Source: JAWLBW01 sp041687475 (lineage in GTDB: Bacteria > J088 > JAWLBW01). Taken from it: a stretch of 49,265 bases of DNA. Positions 9,701 to 18,900 of the stretch are shown here, one piece after another; position 1 is the stretch's first letter; each line of letters begins with the position of its first letter. The translations under genes and the position numbers were made by a program. The DNA lies in contig JAWLBW010000003.1 of the NCBI GenBank assembly GCA_041687475.1, positions 1 through 49,265 on the forward strand. The letters run 5' to 3'. The notes under the pieces were generated by a model, which was not told where the DNA came from, searched no databases, and saw only the letters and a program-made list of their open reading frames with translations.

Positions 9701-10045
9701 CATGGGGCCGAAACGGTTGCCCTCGTCATCTTCGACGATGACCTGCAACTGCGTCGACGTAACGAGGCGTACCGAAAAGCTACCCTCGAACCGTCGCTCG
9801 GGCGACACCACGGGGGCTTCGTTCACGCCGAAGTACAGGCCGTAGGAGCTGTCGGGCGCTCTGACGGTGACATCGAGCGTGTAGGCCTGGTAGCGCCCGG
9901 GCGAAGGCGAAAAGGTCAGAACGGGAGCCCGTGGAGAGATCACGGCCCCCGGCCCGCCGGTATCGGTACCGTCTGCCCCGCAGGCAGACAGCAATACAAC
10001 CAACCAGGCCAGAATTCCGAATCCGAGCCCCCCTCCCCTGAACAC
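6794..10045 (-). CDS. Gene C, copy 1: large multidomain lipoprotein
   Basis: 1,083-residue lipoprotein: the signal peptide ends in lipobox LSAC. The N-terminal half looks like consecutive beta-sandwich (Ig-like) modules, with the phrase DGTPPEI that typically begins such a domain. Near residue 450 is an EF-hand-like Asp loop (DVDGDGRWSTFD). Residues ~770-830 resemble a carboxypeptidase regulatory-like domain ('GGRVVDQGGTPVRGAVVRW'). A CxxC pair lies near 695. No catalytic motif is recognisable. The GTG start begins 3 bases after the stop of gene B and its ribosome site lies inside B's end, so translation is coupled. Function unknown; a surface structural or binding role is inferred. The paralogue at 15984-19235 has exactly the same length. 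Confidence 0.8.
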   Translation of the reverse strand: MFRGGGLGFGILAWLVVLLSACGADGTDTGGPGAVISPRAPVLTFSPSPGRYQAYTLDVTVRAPDSSYGLYFGVNEAPVVSPERRFEGSFSVRLVTSTQLQVIVEDDEGNRFGPMVHEYVFERVSTDAWCELVTPPERFFKTGVAIPLSVRYRLPVALSYPELSIDGQSVPLSVDDFAGQVTAQVGPFDTDREHRAQCLVRLPGGSAHVGNAWDFVVDGTPPEIAWKTTGFSFDRDTWKNALLLEASDGLAGLERVEMCNPASEACLALAAEPELPGVYTFATALTEGTSSLAQLQPRAVDRSGNERTAAPKNLDLTAFAGMRQVQEPEPIVMRTESVFDLTGHVGEAPSEVRLLHVDGWEPYTGSLHDIALASGWNEFAYRRYGRHEWETHAVYHAGLAAVLPGDRRWLVYASNATSPAGEWRPVEDLYLDAGGEYARDWFNIPHLLFVEDVDGDGRWSTFDRAFTDPTDRFAGVDDAEPWRSRGAPLSLTPLALAPQQPDYVREMTVTVEGGVDASRLVFEWRSERFGFPVSHVTYDDLAFPAAVSVPASGYCTFYADDVTGVRADGILSKGEARNTVPCWVDEVNVATRPGPFSVVDIGESAPLGSIFVVMTGVSYGSLVTGEIRYRAPGNLSDAGVVASYAVTADFEEATPGAAWLMVNWRYPLLDAEVVLWNEGEALAPQYFSTSAASTCSACGFEVSIEDEAGLPAPALVYVGDTVVGRSDATGTAYLDEAPAVGSRLHAFRQNRLLEKRSITEATEAVVLRMLETSDTLGGRVVDQGGTPVRGAVVRWNNNGYLSESTSDDEGYFSLPVSGDTGEVSMAHDDLLWSRTVTAGAWVEFTLPRERNADDPRGMVVHQGAPDRVCAEFSSTSACAQPAPATLVEDMYQEPPYWSLVTTASMPGAWWADWEGVMARAFLLPGLLPALAAPNLLPFVLPGGWGLQMLAQEARCGQWRQASLGIVLAQGDCWSWVAHDEYQTYILANLNTLGAPKHTGLGYLSAVAEGPGGVEPPDQVLVFEELLLGRSIVLPVRDGQVVAALPYGVYSVRTQAGQPVSVPATGNRVYVSAVGSSWITLKLP

Positions 10046-10048
10046 CTT

Positions 10049-13000
10049 CTACCTGCTCCGTTCCCGTCTGCGCCAGGCAAGCACGGTCAACACCCCGGCC
10101 AGCAGGAGCCCTCCGATGTCGCCCGACTTGGCCTGACCGCAGGAAATACCGAACGTGCGTTCCCACCAGGGGGCTTCGCCACCGTTGTAGTGCATGCGGG
10201 CGCCGCTTTCGTTACCGGCGGCATCACGCGCTCTTACCTGCAATACGTGCTCGCCGCGGGTAAGTCCCCGCAACGGTACCGTATCGCCCGTCAGCGTCAT
10301 CCAGTCATCGCCGTCCCAGGTGTACTCGACGGTAATCGCGTCGCGGCTGGCCTGGGCGTCGGAAACGTCGACGGTAATGGGCGCGCCGCCCGTTCCCCCG
10401 CGCAGGTCGATGCGCGGAGCAACCGTGTCGACCCGGAAGGTGTAGTCGCTGGCTTCCAGGGCGACCTTCGGACCGGCATCGGTGTATTCGACGGCCCTCA
10501 CCTTCAAAGTATGCTGCCCTTCGGTCAGCCCCGAGAGCGAAATGGCCTCGTCGTTTTCGGGTGTGTGCCAGAAGCCCCCGTCAAGCGACCAGGTGTAACC
10601 GACGCGGGTTTCCTTGCCCAGGTGCGCGAAGGAGCCGAACGACTGCACCGGTATTTTCGGCGAAGTCGAACCGAACCAGGTCTGACGTTCGGCCAGGGGC
10701 ACGAGCGCCTTCGGTTCAATGCTGCCCGGCGGCGAAAGAAGCGCCGCGGTTTCAAGCAGGCTGAAGACGTTCAGATTGCCGAGGAAGCGGGCATAGACGC
10801 CCAAGTAGTCGCCCTGCCCGATGCCGTCGTCGTTCGGCCCGTCGGGGCCGACGTAAAGCGCATCGATGGTGAAGTTGGCGAAGTTCATGCGCGAGACGAA
10901 AAACAGGCTCACGAACGAATTCATCAACGTCGGCACCGCCTGCGAAATACCCATGCGGTTGCATCGCGCCGAGCCGTCGCAGAAAGTGCGCTCGATGACG
11001 ACCGACGAAGACCCACGCGTGGTGCCGATATCGCTGAAATAGCCGGCGGGGAAGTCGGTGCCGTTCTCCCAATCGTTGATCAGCGTTTCACTGTTCAGAT
11101 CGACGTATATCTCATAGTAACCCGACACCGTACGCACGTTGACGTAGGGACTGGTGCACTGCGGATCGTTGAAGAGCGGATCGAGGTGGAAACATCTACG
11201 CACCGACTGCACGTGAAGGCCGAGCACCGGCGTCCAGTACATGGTGAGCACCGAAACCTCGCCCCCCTCGGGATCGTCGAGCACGAAGTCGAGCTTGATA
11301 TCGGGCACGGCAATGCTCAGCGAGTACGGGCCGCGCATGGGCAGCGGCGCCTCGGCCGGATTGTCGCCGGCCTGCGGCACGAAGTCCAGATTACCCAGTC
11401 CGGTACGCACCCGCGGCGTGGCCGTGGGGGTAAGACGAACCTTCATGTATCTGCCCGGAAACAGCGAGGCCACTTCGGGAATGAAGGCGCTGAAGCGTTC
11501 GGTCGCCAGCAGGTCTTTCCAAGGCGTATCGGCCCCGGTCGTATCCTGGGCGGCAAATTCGAGGCACCCGGCTCCGGAAGCGAACACCGCCTGCAGGAAC
11601 TGGGCGATTGATCGCTGGTGCAGATGCAGGCTGAAGTCGTAGCGCACCGGGTTCGGTTCGCGGCTGTTCCAGTCGTTTGCATTCTGCTGGAAGACATAAT
11701 TTCCCGGCACCTCGTCCCAGGCACCGATGGTCGCCCGCGAACCGGGGGTAATCATGCCCGAGCCGACCGGCGCCGGATCGTAGGTCGGGTGGAAGCTTGG
11801 CCAGGTCGTGCGCGGATACAGCGCGGCAAAATCGGCCGCGGTGCCACCGTTACTGCGCAGCGTGCGCGGCCCGGCAACGCCGTCGGCCGACAGACACCAC
11901 GACGGCGGGCGCTTGTCTTCGGGAATCGGGCCCGAGAAATACTCGGGTATGCGCGCATACTGGCCGAGGGTTACCTGACCGCCCGTCTTCGGGTTGATAT
12001 AGGTGCCGCTTGCTCCGGTCACGTAGTCATTGCCGTCGATGACCTGGTCGACATCGCGGGTGGCCGGATGGCTGCCCAACGAGCAGTTGCCGCCACACCC
12101 CGTCGTATCGGGGTTCATGAGGGTCGGCACGCCGAAGACCGAGTCGGGCAGCGGCGGGTCGTTGTTGTCGATGTCCATGACGTTGTTCGGCCCCACCGGC
12201 GGGCGGAAGGCCAACGGTTTGAACCCGAGCGAAAGTCGCAGGTCGGCGGCCTCGGAGTTGGCCGTGGGCCCGGGCTGCATGAAGACCGGCCACCGCACCG
12301 TGCCGTCGGGCATGGTCTTGTAGGCGCCCGGGTAATTGCCGCCGACGGCATAAATGCCGTTGTCGATGAGCGCCGTACCCATGTTGATCGGGTCGCCGAG
12401 CACCGAGTTGAGGTTCGGAATTTCAGCCGCGAATTCCTCGAGGAAGGGCGCGATCATATCGGTGAGTGCGTCTTCGATAATCGGAATGAGCATGTCGGGC
12501 ACGCCCAGGGGAATACCGATACCGAGAATGGTAACGTCGTCGTTCAGTACGTCGCAGAACGAAAAATCGATCGAGCCCAGAATGCCGGCGTCAAGTGAGA
12601 CGTCATCGGGACAGTCGGCCGACGGAAACACGAACGGGTCGGTACGGTTCAGCCGCAGATCCTGGACCGTAGCCTCGAAGGTCAGGCGCGACGGGTTCAG
12701 CTTTCCGTCGTTGAACTGGTTGAAGACATCTTCGCAGGCAGCCGGATTGGCCGGGGTGCACGAAGAGTCGTCGACGCTGAAAATGCGAAGGGTGGCGTCG
12801 ACCTCGAGGCTGTGGAAGCCCACGTAGCCCATGATGCGACGATTCGGATTGTTCGAAACGTCGGGCAGGGGCCAGGGCATATCGCTCAAGCGCAGGTCGG
12901 CGGCTGCCGCCAGCTCGAGTCTGATATCGGGGGCGCTCAGCTTGATCTCGATGCGCGGGTCGGTGCCGCCGAACAGCTGGAACTGATCGAGGCTCAACAT

Positions 13001-14548
13001 GTACCAGCCGCCGCCGGGGGCAAAACGGTTTTCCATGTTCGTGAGCCGGTAATTGGCAGGTCTCGGCGTACCGCCGTTGATGGTCGTGCAGGCGGCATTG
13101 TCGCAGGGCGGCTGTGCGCCGCAGCGACCCGGCGAGCTGTAACCGCCCGTATCGGGATGCCCCGGATACAACCACTTGTTGTCGTCGTTGTCGATATTGT
13201 AAGAGCCGTCGGCGTTCCAGGTATCGAAGGGCCGGCACGCCTGCCAGCGGTTTTCCTCGAAACTCCAGTACGACTTCGGAAGCACGCAATTGGCAACCGG
13301 CGTGTTGGCTCTGATGTACCGCGGCTTACCGTTGCCGTCAAGCTGTCCGGTATAGAAGTGATCGGGACCGCAACCCCGGGTTCCATTGAAGGAACTGCGG
13401 TTGACGCTGTGCACCTGCATCTGCTTGTAATTGATGTACAGCGCCTGATCGTCGCCGCCACGGAAATAGGTGCCCGACAACCGGTTGTATGAGCTCGAAG
13501 AATTGTAACCGCTCGCCGTGGTGGGCAAATTCTTCATCCACGTGTCGTAGCGCACGTAACCGTTCAGCGGGTTGCAGACCGGTCGGTACTTGTTCTTGTC
13601 GGACAGTGGCCAGACACAGTCGTGCTTACCGTCGACCACGCAATAGTGGCCGGTAGGGCAGTCGAAATATTCGCCGACCAGGTAGGCCGACAGGCTGTCG
13701 AGTCCGTAATAGGAGCCGCGCTTGACCGTGGGCGTCCAGTTGTCCATGGCAGGACGAGAACCGCCGACGGTATCGACCCGCTCATGCTCGACGTGCGAGT
13801 TGGGGTACAGGAACAGTCGAATGCTGTAGTCGAGGTCGATGCCCAGGGCGACATCGTTCAACGTCGCGCCGCAGGCCCCCGTATCGCCCGAACCGGCATC
13901 CTTCGAACCGTAGTAGGTCGTGCAGAACTGAAGCTGGTAGAAAGCGTTGGTGCCCTTTGCGATGTAGAAACCGTTTTCACGAAAATGAGGCCTTACCTGT
14001 GTGGGAATCGAGGGATAGCCGGCAAGGGTTCCGGGGCGCCGCACCTGCAGCCACAAGTTACTCGGTGCTCGCTTATTGGTCTTGTTGCAGGCGTAGCCGC
14101 ACTGCACGCTGCGCGATTCGCCGCCGCCGATGCAGTTGCTCCAGTTGCAGGTTTCGTAGTTTACGGGCCGCGAGATGGTGTCGTAGCGTACCCAGTCCCA
14201 CAGCATGGGGGTCGTGCGCATCAGGCCGGCCGTACCATGGGTCTGAAAATCGTAACCCGGGTCGAGAATGAGGTTGGCGCCCGCACTATCGAGATGCGGC
14301 GTACCCCACTGGTTGAACGTGTCGCGAATGGTTATGCGCAGGTAGTCCCATGCGCCCTTTGTCAGACGTAGCCTGGCAGCAGTACCGGTGACGTTGGGGT
14401 CGGAAATGGGCAGGGCCTTGCTGATCGGCCCGTCGTAGGTTGCCGTGCCCCCATCGTAAACGTTCTGCGTGTTCGCGTCGGCGACGCGAACCGTCGTCGA
14501 CAGGACCAGTAAGCTGAGTAATGCGGTAAGAATGGGCTTTTTCATCAT
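10049..14548 (-). CDS. Gene B, copy 1: giant Cys-rich anchored surface protein
   Basis: 1,499 residues with a signal peptide (cleavage near 'RVADA-N'). Residues ~130-490 are rich in Cys, mostly conserved in the paralogue and probably disulfide-bonded. A central region (~530-760) alternates short beta-strands with one long amphipathic helix ('MLIPIIEDALTDMIAPFLEE', ~683-702), which recalls TULIP/BPI-type lipid-binding folds only loosely. Two Ig-like modules (~1300-1440) precede the tail 'WWERTFGISCGQ', a membrane helix and RRRERSR. That Cys + helix + Arg tail resembles MYXO-CTERM-type sorting signals. The start ATG overlaps the stop of gene A (TAATG). No enzyme motif seen; function unknown. 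Confidence 0.8.
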   Translation of the reverse strand: MMKKPILTALLSLLVLSTTVRVADANTQNVYDGGTATYDGPISKALPISDPNVTGTAARLRLTKGAWDYLRITIRDTFNQWGTPHLDSAGANLILDPGYDFQTHGTAGLMRTTPMLWDWVRYDTISRPVNYETCNWSNCIGGGESRSVQCGYACNKTNKRAPSNLWLQVRRPGTLAGYPSIPTQVRPHFRENGFYIAKGTNAFYQLQFCTTYYGSKDAGSGDTGACGATLNDVALGIDLDYSIRLFLYPNSHVEHERVDTVGGSRPAMDNWTPTVKRGSYYGLDSLSAYLVGEYFDCPTGHYCVVDGKHDCVWPLSDKNKYRPVCNPLNGYVRYDTWMKNLPTTASGYNSSSSYNRLSGTYFRGGDDQALYINYKQMQVHSVNRSSFNGTRGCGPDHFYTGQLDGNGKPRYIRANTPVANCVLPKSYWSFEENRWQACRPFDTWNADGSYNIDNDDNKWLYPGHPDTGGYSSPGRCGAQPPCDNAACTTINGGTPRPANYRLTNMENRFAPGGGWYMLSLDQFQLFGGTDPRIEIKLSAPDIRLELAAAADLRLSDMPWPLPDVSNNPNRRIMGYVGFHSLEVDATLRIFSVDDSSCTPANPAACEDVFNQFNDGKLNPSRLTFEATVQDLRLNRTDPFVFPSADCPDDVSLDAGILGSIDFSFCDVLNDDVTILGIGIPLGVPDMLIPIIEDALTDMIAPFLEEFAAEIPNLNSVLGDPINMGTALIDNGIYAVGGNYPGAYKTMPDGTVRWPVFMQPGPTANSEAADLRLSLGFKPLAFRPPVGPNNVMDIDNNDPPLPDSVFGVPTLMNPDTTGCGGNCSLGSHPATRDVDQVIDGNDYVTGASGTYINPKTGGQVTLGQYARIPEYFSGPIPEDKRPPSWCLSADGVAGPRTLRSNGGTAADFAALYPRTTWPSFHPTYDPAPVGSGMITPGSRATIGAWDEVPGNYVFQQNANDWNSREPNPVRYDFSLHLHQRSIAQFLQAVFASGAGCLEFAAQDTTGADTPWKDLLATERFSAFIPEVASLFPGRYMKVRLTPTATPRVRTGLGNLDFVPQAGDNPAEAPLPMRGPYSLSIAVPDIKLDFVLDDPEGGEVSVLTMYWTPVLGLHVQSVRRCFHLDPLFNDPQCTSPYVNVRTVSGYYEIYVDLNSETLINDWENGTDFPAGYFSDIGTTRGSSSVVIERTFCDGSARCNRMGISQAVPTLMNSFVSLFFVSRMNFANFTIDALYVGPDGPNDDGIGQGDYLGVYARFLGNLNVFSLLETAALLSPPGSIEPKALVPLAERQTWFGSTSPKIPVQSFGSFAHLGKETRVGYTWSLDGGFWHTPENDEAISLSGLTEGQHTLKVRAVEYTDAGPKVALEASDYTFRVDTVAPRIDLRGGTGGAPITVDVSDAQASRDAITVEYTWDGDDWMTLTGDTVPLRGLTRGEHVLQVRARDAAGNESGARMHYNGGEAPWWERTFGISCGQAKSGDIGGLLLAGVLTVLAWRRRERSR

Positions 14549-15492
14549 TACTCTCCGGCAGGTTCGCAGGCGGTGAGATCGACTCCGGGCGGCGCGCCGT
14601 CCGGATTGCCGCAGTATTCAATCGCCAGTCTCTTCCGACCATGCTTGAGCAGAGCCTGCTCGGCCCGGGCCGGTTCGTGCGCCGCGATCAGCGATGCCAG
14701 GGCATAAGCCTCGAGCATGGCGCTGTCCTGGCGTCCGGCGCGGTTGGCGACATATTCGGGCTTCGCTTCAACCAACCGTTCGATGTGCCGGCTGGTGAGC
14801 CATGCCCCGAAACCGCCGCGCAACAGGTCGACGACTGCAAGCAGGAATTGGTCATCGCTGCGATAGTCGGCGCCCGCCACGAACGCGACCAGCGGCCAGG
14901 CTTTGGCGTCGTACCACGCCTGCGACACACAGTCATTGGTTTTCAGGAAGTGCAGCACGCGCAACTTGCCGAGCTCAAGCTGTACGGGCACACGGGTCAT
15001 GAGGCGATCAACCATCTGTTCGTTCCACGAGCGCTGGTCGCTGCGACAGGAAGAAACCAGAATGTTCAGGTCGGCAACGGCCTGCATTGCGTACCTGAAC
15101 TGCTCTCTTGGCGTCGAGCCTGGCGACATGCTGTCGCTCTTCAGCACCATGCCCGTCGATCCCGGGCGCACCGGCAGCGGCACCCCACGGGTCAGGCGAT
15201 CGTCATCGGACAGTTTCGAAACATAGGCCTCAAAGCCCATTTCGATGGGAAAAGCGGCTTCGATGCTCTGCAGTCCGTAGGCAAGGAAGCGCCCCTCGGT
15301 AAGGCCTCCTGAAAACGCCCGACTGAGCGCCTCTTCGAGCTTCGCAGCAAGGCTGTCGACCGTATAGCCGTAGTAAATGGGGCCGGAAACCGCCTTTTCG
15401 CCGGAAGGCGATGCATGCACCGTCTGCCCCGACAAAAGGATGCCGACCATGCCAAAGACGCCCATGAACAACGCGAAAACCAGCTTTCTCAT
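14548..15492 (-). CDS. Gene A, copy 1: secreted protein of unknown function
   Basis: 314 residues with a signal peptide ending near 'TVHASP'. The mature protein opens with a motif shared with its paralogue (VSGPIYYGY, then VDSL) and is largely helical, with a Cys pair near the C-terminus (EYCGNP, TACEP) and further Cys at SSCRSD and NDCVS. No family recognised. I chose the ATG at 15492 because AGGGGAG sits 6 bases upstream; the longer GTG start at 15516 would add eight residues before the signal peptide. First gene of operon copy 1, about 134 bases downstream of the predicted transcription start. Confidence 0.8.
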   Translation of the reverse strand: MRKLVFALFMGVFGMVGILLSGQTVHASPSGEKAVSGPIYYGYTVDSLAAKLEEALSRAFSGGLTEGRFLAYGLQSIEAAFPIEMGFEAYVSKLSDDDRLTRGVPLPVRPGSTGMVLKSDSMSPGSTPREQFRYAMQAVADLNILVSSCRSDQRSWNEQMVDRLMTRVPVQLELGKLRVLHFLKTNDCVSQAWYDAKAWPLVAFVAGADYRSDDQFLLAVVDLLRGGFGAWLTSRHIERLVEAKPEYVANRAGRQDSAMLEAYALASLIAAHEPARAEQALLKHGRKRLAIEYCGNPDGAPPGVDLTACEPAGE

Positions 15493-15632
15493 CTCCCACT
15501 CCCCTACAACTGACACTGCAAGGCTTCATCCTGGAGTCGAGCTCGTTGCCGGAACTCAAAGGGGGAAGCAAGTACCTTCGGGCTCGCCGAAAAAGCACCG
15601 TCTACCCATTCACCAAGGTAAAAAGCAACCAC

Positions 15633-15660
15633 ATAATACCACAGCCCATAGGGGGCGCAA
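15633..15660 (-). promoter_or_regulatory. Promoter of A-B-C operon copy 1
   Basis: On the minus strand: TTGCGC, a 16-base spacer ending in TGG, then TATTAT, giving an extended -10 (TGGTATTAT). The same architecture occurs upstream of copy 2 (TTGCTA-16-TATTAT with TGA). The core TGTGGTATTATGTGG also carries two TGTGR boxes spaced 10 bp. The expected transcript start is near 15626. Confidence 0.7.
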
Positions 15661-15749
15661 AGCCGAACAAGCAGAAGCTTACCCCCCTGTAACAAAGCGC
15701 TTCGCCCGACCGTGGGGTTACTACCTCGTTAGTTAATACGAAGGACTAC

Positions 15750-15763
15750 TAAACAACTGTTTA
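15750..15763. promoter_or_regulatory. Candidate operator palindrome, copy 1
   Basis: Perfect inverted repeat TAAACA-AC-TGTTTA about 90 bp upstream of the copy 1 -35 box. A related but imperfect sequence (TAAACAGTTAGTAT, 24928-24941) sits about 96 bp upstream of the copy 2 -35. The similar position suggests a shared upstream regulator site; this is inference. Confidence 0.4.
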
Positions 15764-15983
15764 CTTAAAAATGTTCCAGGTTCATCCGCGCCTTTCTCCA
15801 TCAGGGATTCAGGAGCGCCTGCTCTACGTAGAAATATAACCGTGCAAAGAGCCGGCCGCGCAACCGTGAGGGTCACGCTCCATGCATGGGTACCTTTCTG
15901 GTGGAAAACCGCAAAACAGAATCGACAGAGTCGACCGGTACCGGCACTCGTCGTTCTACGACGCCTGGACTTCCGGCATCGGC

Positions 15984-18900
15984 TCAGGGAAGCGTCAGTG
16001 CGTGGTTCGTAGGGTGAACGGGCGAAATTCTGATCAGGTTGTCCGGGTCGTCGGTGAGAAGTCGGCGACCGTCGAGCACGTGAGCTTCGTATACGCCGTG
16101 CGGCACCGAAGCTTCCAGGTACCCGTCGTTCATCCAGGCCTGAATACTGCGTCCCAGAATAAGCTCGGTTAGAACCACGAGTTGGTTGCCAGGCGTGCCT
16201 CCACCATGATTGTTCACCGTGGCCGACAACAATCCGAGGCCTGCGTGGGAAGGCGCACCGAGCGTATTCAGGTTGGCCAGCACATAAGTCTGCCGGGCGT
16301 CGGATGCCAGCCATGTCCAACAGTCGGCGTGGGCCAGAAGCGCGCCATTCGGCTCTTGCCGCCACTGCCCGCACCAGGCTTCCTGGGCAAGCAAATCAAG
16401 CCCTTCGCTGATCGGCAGCTGAAATCCCGCCGTGTTCTCGGCACGAAACGAGGGAAGCGAACCCGGCAGAACAAACTTCCGCGACATGTACTCCCACTCG
16501 GCCCACCATTCGCCCGTCATGGACGCAGCCGTAACAAGCGTCCAGTAGGGTGCATCATAGGCGCTGCGGGTAACCAGCGAAGCCGGAGGGTCGCTCAGGC
16601 ACATACCGGCTCCGGCGAAGTGCCCGCATACCCTGACAGGTGCGCCGTCGGCTGAAATCAGCCCACGCGGATCGTGTGCCGCCGGCGGGCGGGGCAGCGA
16701 AAAGTCGACAATCGCCTCTGCCGAAACAGACTCGGACCGCGTGAATTGGCGGCCGTTTCCGCTCCAGCTCATCGTGATGGTGCCCCAGGGGTCGCTTACC
16801 GGCAAGGCATAGGCGCCGCTGTCATCCGAAGTGGTTTCCGACAGATAACCGTCGCTTTCCCAACGTAGAACCGCACCGCGAACGGCACTTCCCTCATGGT
16901 CCCTGACCACGCCCGTTACGGTCAGGGAATGTTCGAGAAGGCGCAGGTTCACCACGTCGGTGGGCGCGGTCACGTAAAGTTTTTCGAGCAGGCGATTCTG
17001 GCGGAAGGCCCATAGCTCCTGGCCGAACACCAACGAGTCGGACAGCATGGCGCGTCCCGTTACGTCGGAAAGCCCGTCAACCTGACCATCGACGTGAATC
17101 AACGCCTGAAGGTCGCCCCCCTCTTCGTCGATGACCCGTACCTCGACGGCACACCCGACGCATGCTTCTTCGGGAGCCGCGGTAAAGGACTGCGCGGGAA
17201 CCGATGCGTCAAGATTCCACACGCGAAGCTCGGCTTCGAGGCGAGGGTAAAGCCAGGGCTCGAAAAACCAGGCGGCGCCGGGAACAGCTTCATCGTAGTC
17301 GCCCGTCAACGGATAACGGGCAATCACCCCACTGTCGGAAAGACTGCCCGGCACGCGGTAAACCACTTCACCCGTCACGGCGGAACCGTACGCGACTCCG
17401 TATACGACCAGCGCAAGGATCTCTTCGGGTGGAAGCTCGCTCATTTCCATGGGCGCAAACGGCGCCGGGCGCGTTGCAATCTCAAAGCCGGTTGCGCCGC
17501 AGGGGCCTGAAACCCGCGCCTCGCCCCGGTTGAGAATTCCGTCGGAAACTCCCTCGCTGACGCGGTCGGCAAAGAAGGTACACCAGCCGCTTGCCGGTAC
17601 GGATACGTCGGCAGGGAAACTCAGGCCGTCCCACGAGTGATGGAGCGCCGGATAGTCGTTTCGTTCGGCCCGCCACTCGAAAACCACCCGGTCGGCCGCC
17701 ACACCCTCTTCGACCGCCAACACCGCCGCTTCCGTCAAGGCAGGCGGCGGGGGATTCCACTGAACCGGCGCAAAGACGACAGGTTCGCCCCGCGAACGCC
17801 AGGGAGGCGAATCGGCTCTACCGGCAAACGCGTCTGCGGCATCGGTGAAAACGCGGTCGTAGCTTCCCCAGCGGCCATCGGGCTCGACGTCTTCGACAAA
17901 AAGAAGATGCGGCACGTCAAGCCATGCTTCTTCCCAGAGACCGCCGCCCGGCAACTCGGCCGACAGGCGCCATTCGCCGGCGGGGCTGGTGCCGTTCGAC
18001 GCGTAAACCAGCCAATCGGCGCCTTCGGGCAGGCTTATCGACAGGCCTGCCCGGTAAACGGCGAAGGTTTCCCAGCTCTGCTTTCCGGTTCGCCGGTAGG
18101 CGAATTCATTCCACCCGGGAGAAAGCGCAACGGCATGCAGCGCGTCGGTGTACGGCTGCCAGCCGTCGGCGTGCAGCAGGCGAACATCGGCCACCGAGCC
18201 TCCCAGGGCTTCGAGCAGGTCGAAGTGGGCGGCCGTTACCATGGCAATGGCACTTCCCGCCTGGGCCGACCAGGGTTCGGCAAAGGCCGTCAAGTCAAGC
18301 GTTCGCTGTGGAGCAAGTCTCTCGTTGCCCGCAAGATCGATGGCCCGGGCATAGAGAACGGGCTGTACCGAAGTGCCGTCGGTCAGCGCAGTCGAATAAA
18401 CGTAGGCGCCCGGGCCGGACCCGGCCTCTTCGAGCGCAAGGCAGACGTCGTCGGGTGCGCGGCAGATCTCGACGCGCTCAAGCCCCGTGAAGGCATCGCC
18501 GGCCTCGAGACGAAGTTCATTCTTCCACGTGTCGCGATCATGCGTAAAGTCGGTCGTGATCCACCCGATTTCGGGTGGCGTGCCGTCGACCACGAAGTCC
18601 CACGTATTGCCGGCCCATGCCGTACCGCCGGGTAGTCGCACCAGACATTGCACTCGGTGCGAGCGGTCGTGCGAGAAAGGGCCCACGTCGGTCGTTACCG
18701 CTCCCGCGTAGTCGTCGGCGGCAAGCACGATGACTTCGCCGTCGAGCACGAGCTCGGGCCGGGCAAGCGACACCGGAAGCTTGTATTTCACGGCGACGGG
18801 CACCTTCTGCCCGGTCTGGTAATAAACCCGTGGGGGAACGTCAAGCTGGCACCAGGCATCACTCTGGGTGGGCTCGAGTATGTATTCGTAGCTCACAGGG

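Larger units (their letters stand above)
15493..15983. other. Intergenic region between operon copies
   Basis: A 491-bp gap holding the promoter of copy 1 and the 3' flank of copy 2. It is locally AT-rich around 15725-15775, unlike its surroundings, and contains the palindrome at 15750-15763. I see no convincing gene. No T-tailed hairpin lies directly after gene C copy 2, so copy 2 transcripts might read into copy 1. Confidence 0.6.

Noticed and set aside
8708..11611. Long plus-strand open frame (967 codons) opposite genes B and C
   Set aside because: Mirror of GC-rich genes on the minus strand. It crosses two real genes, lacks a ribosome site, and the minus-strand proteins have signal peptides, lipoboxes and paralogues.
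15733..16374. Minus-strand open frame of 213 codons between the operon copies
   Set aside because: It overlaps the end of gene C copy 2 in another frame and has no signal, domain or ribosome site.
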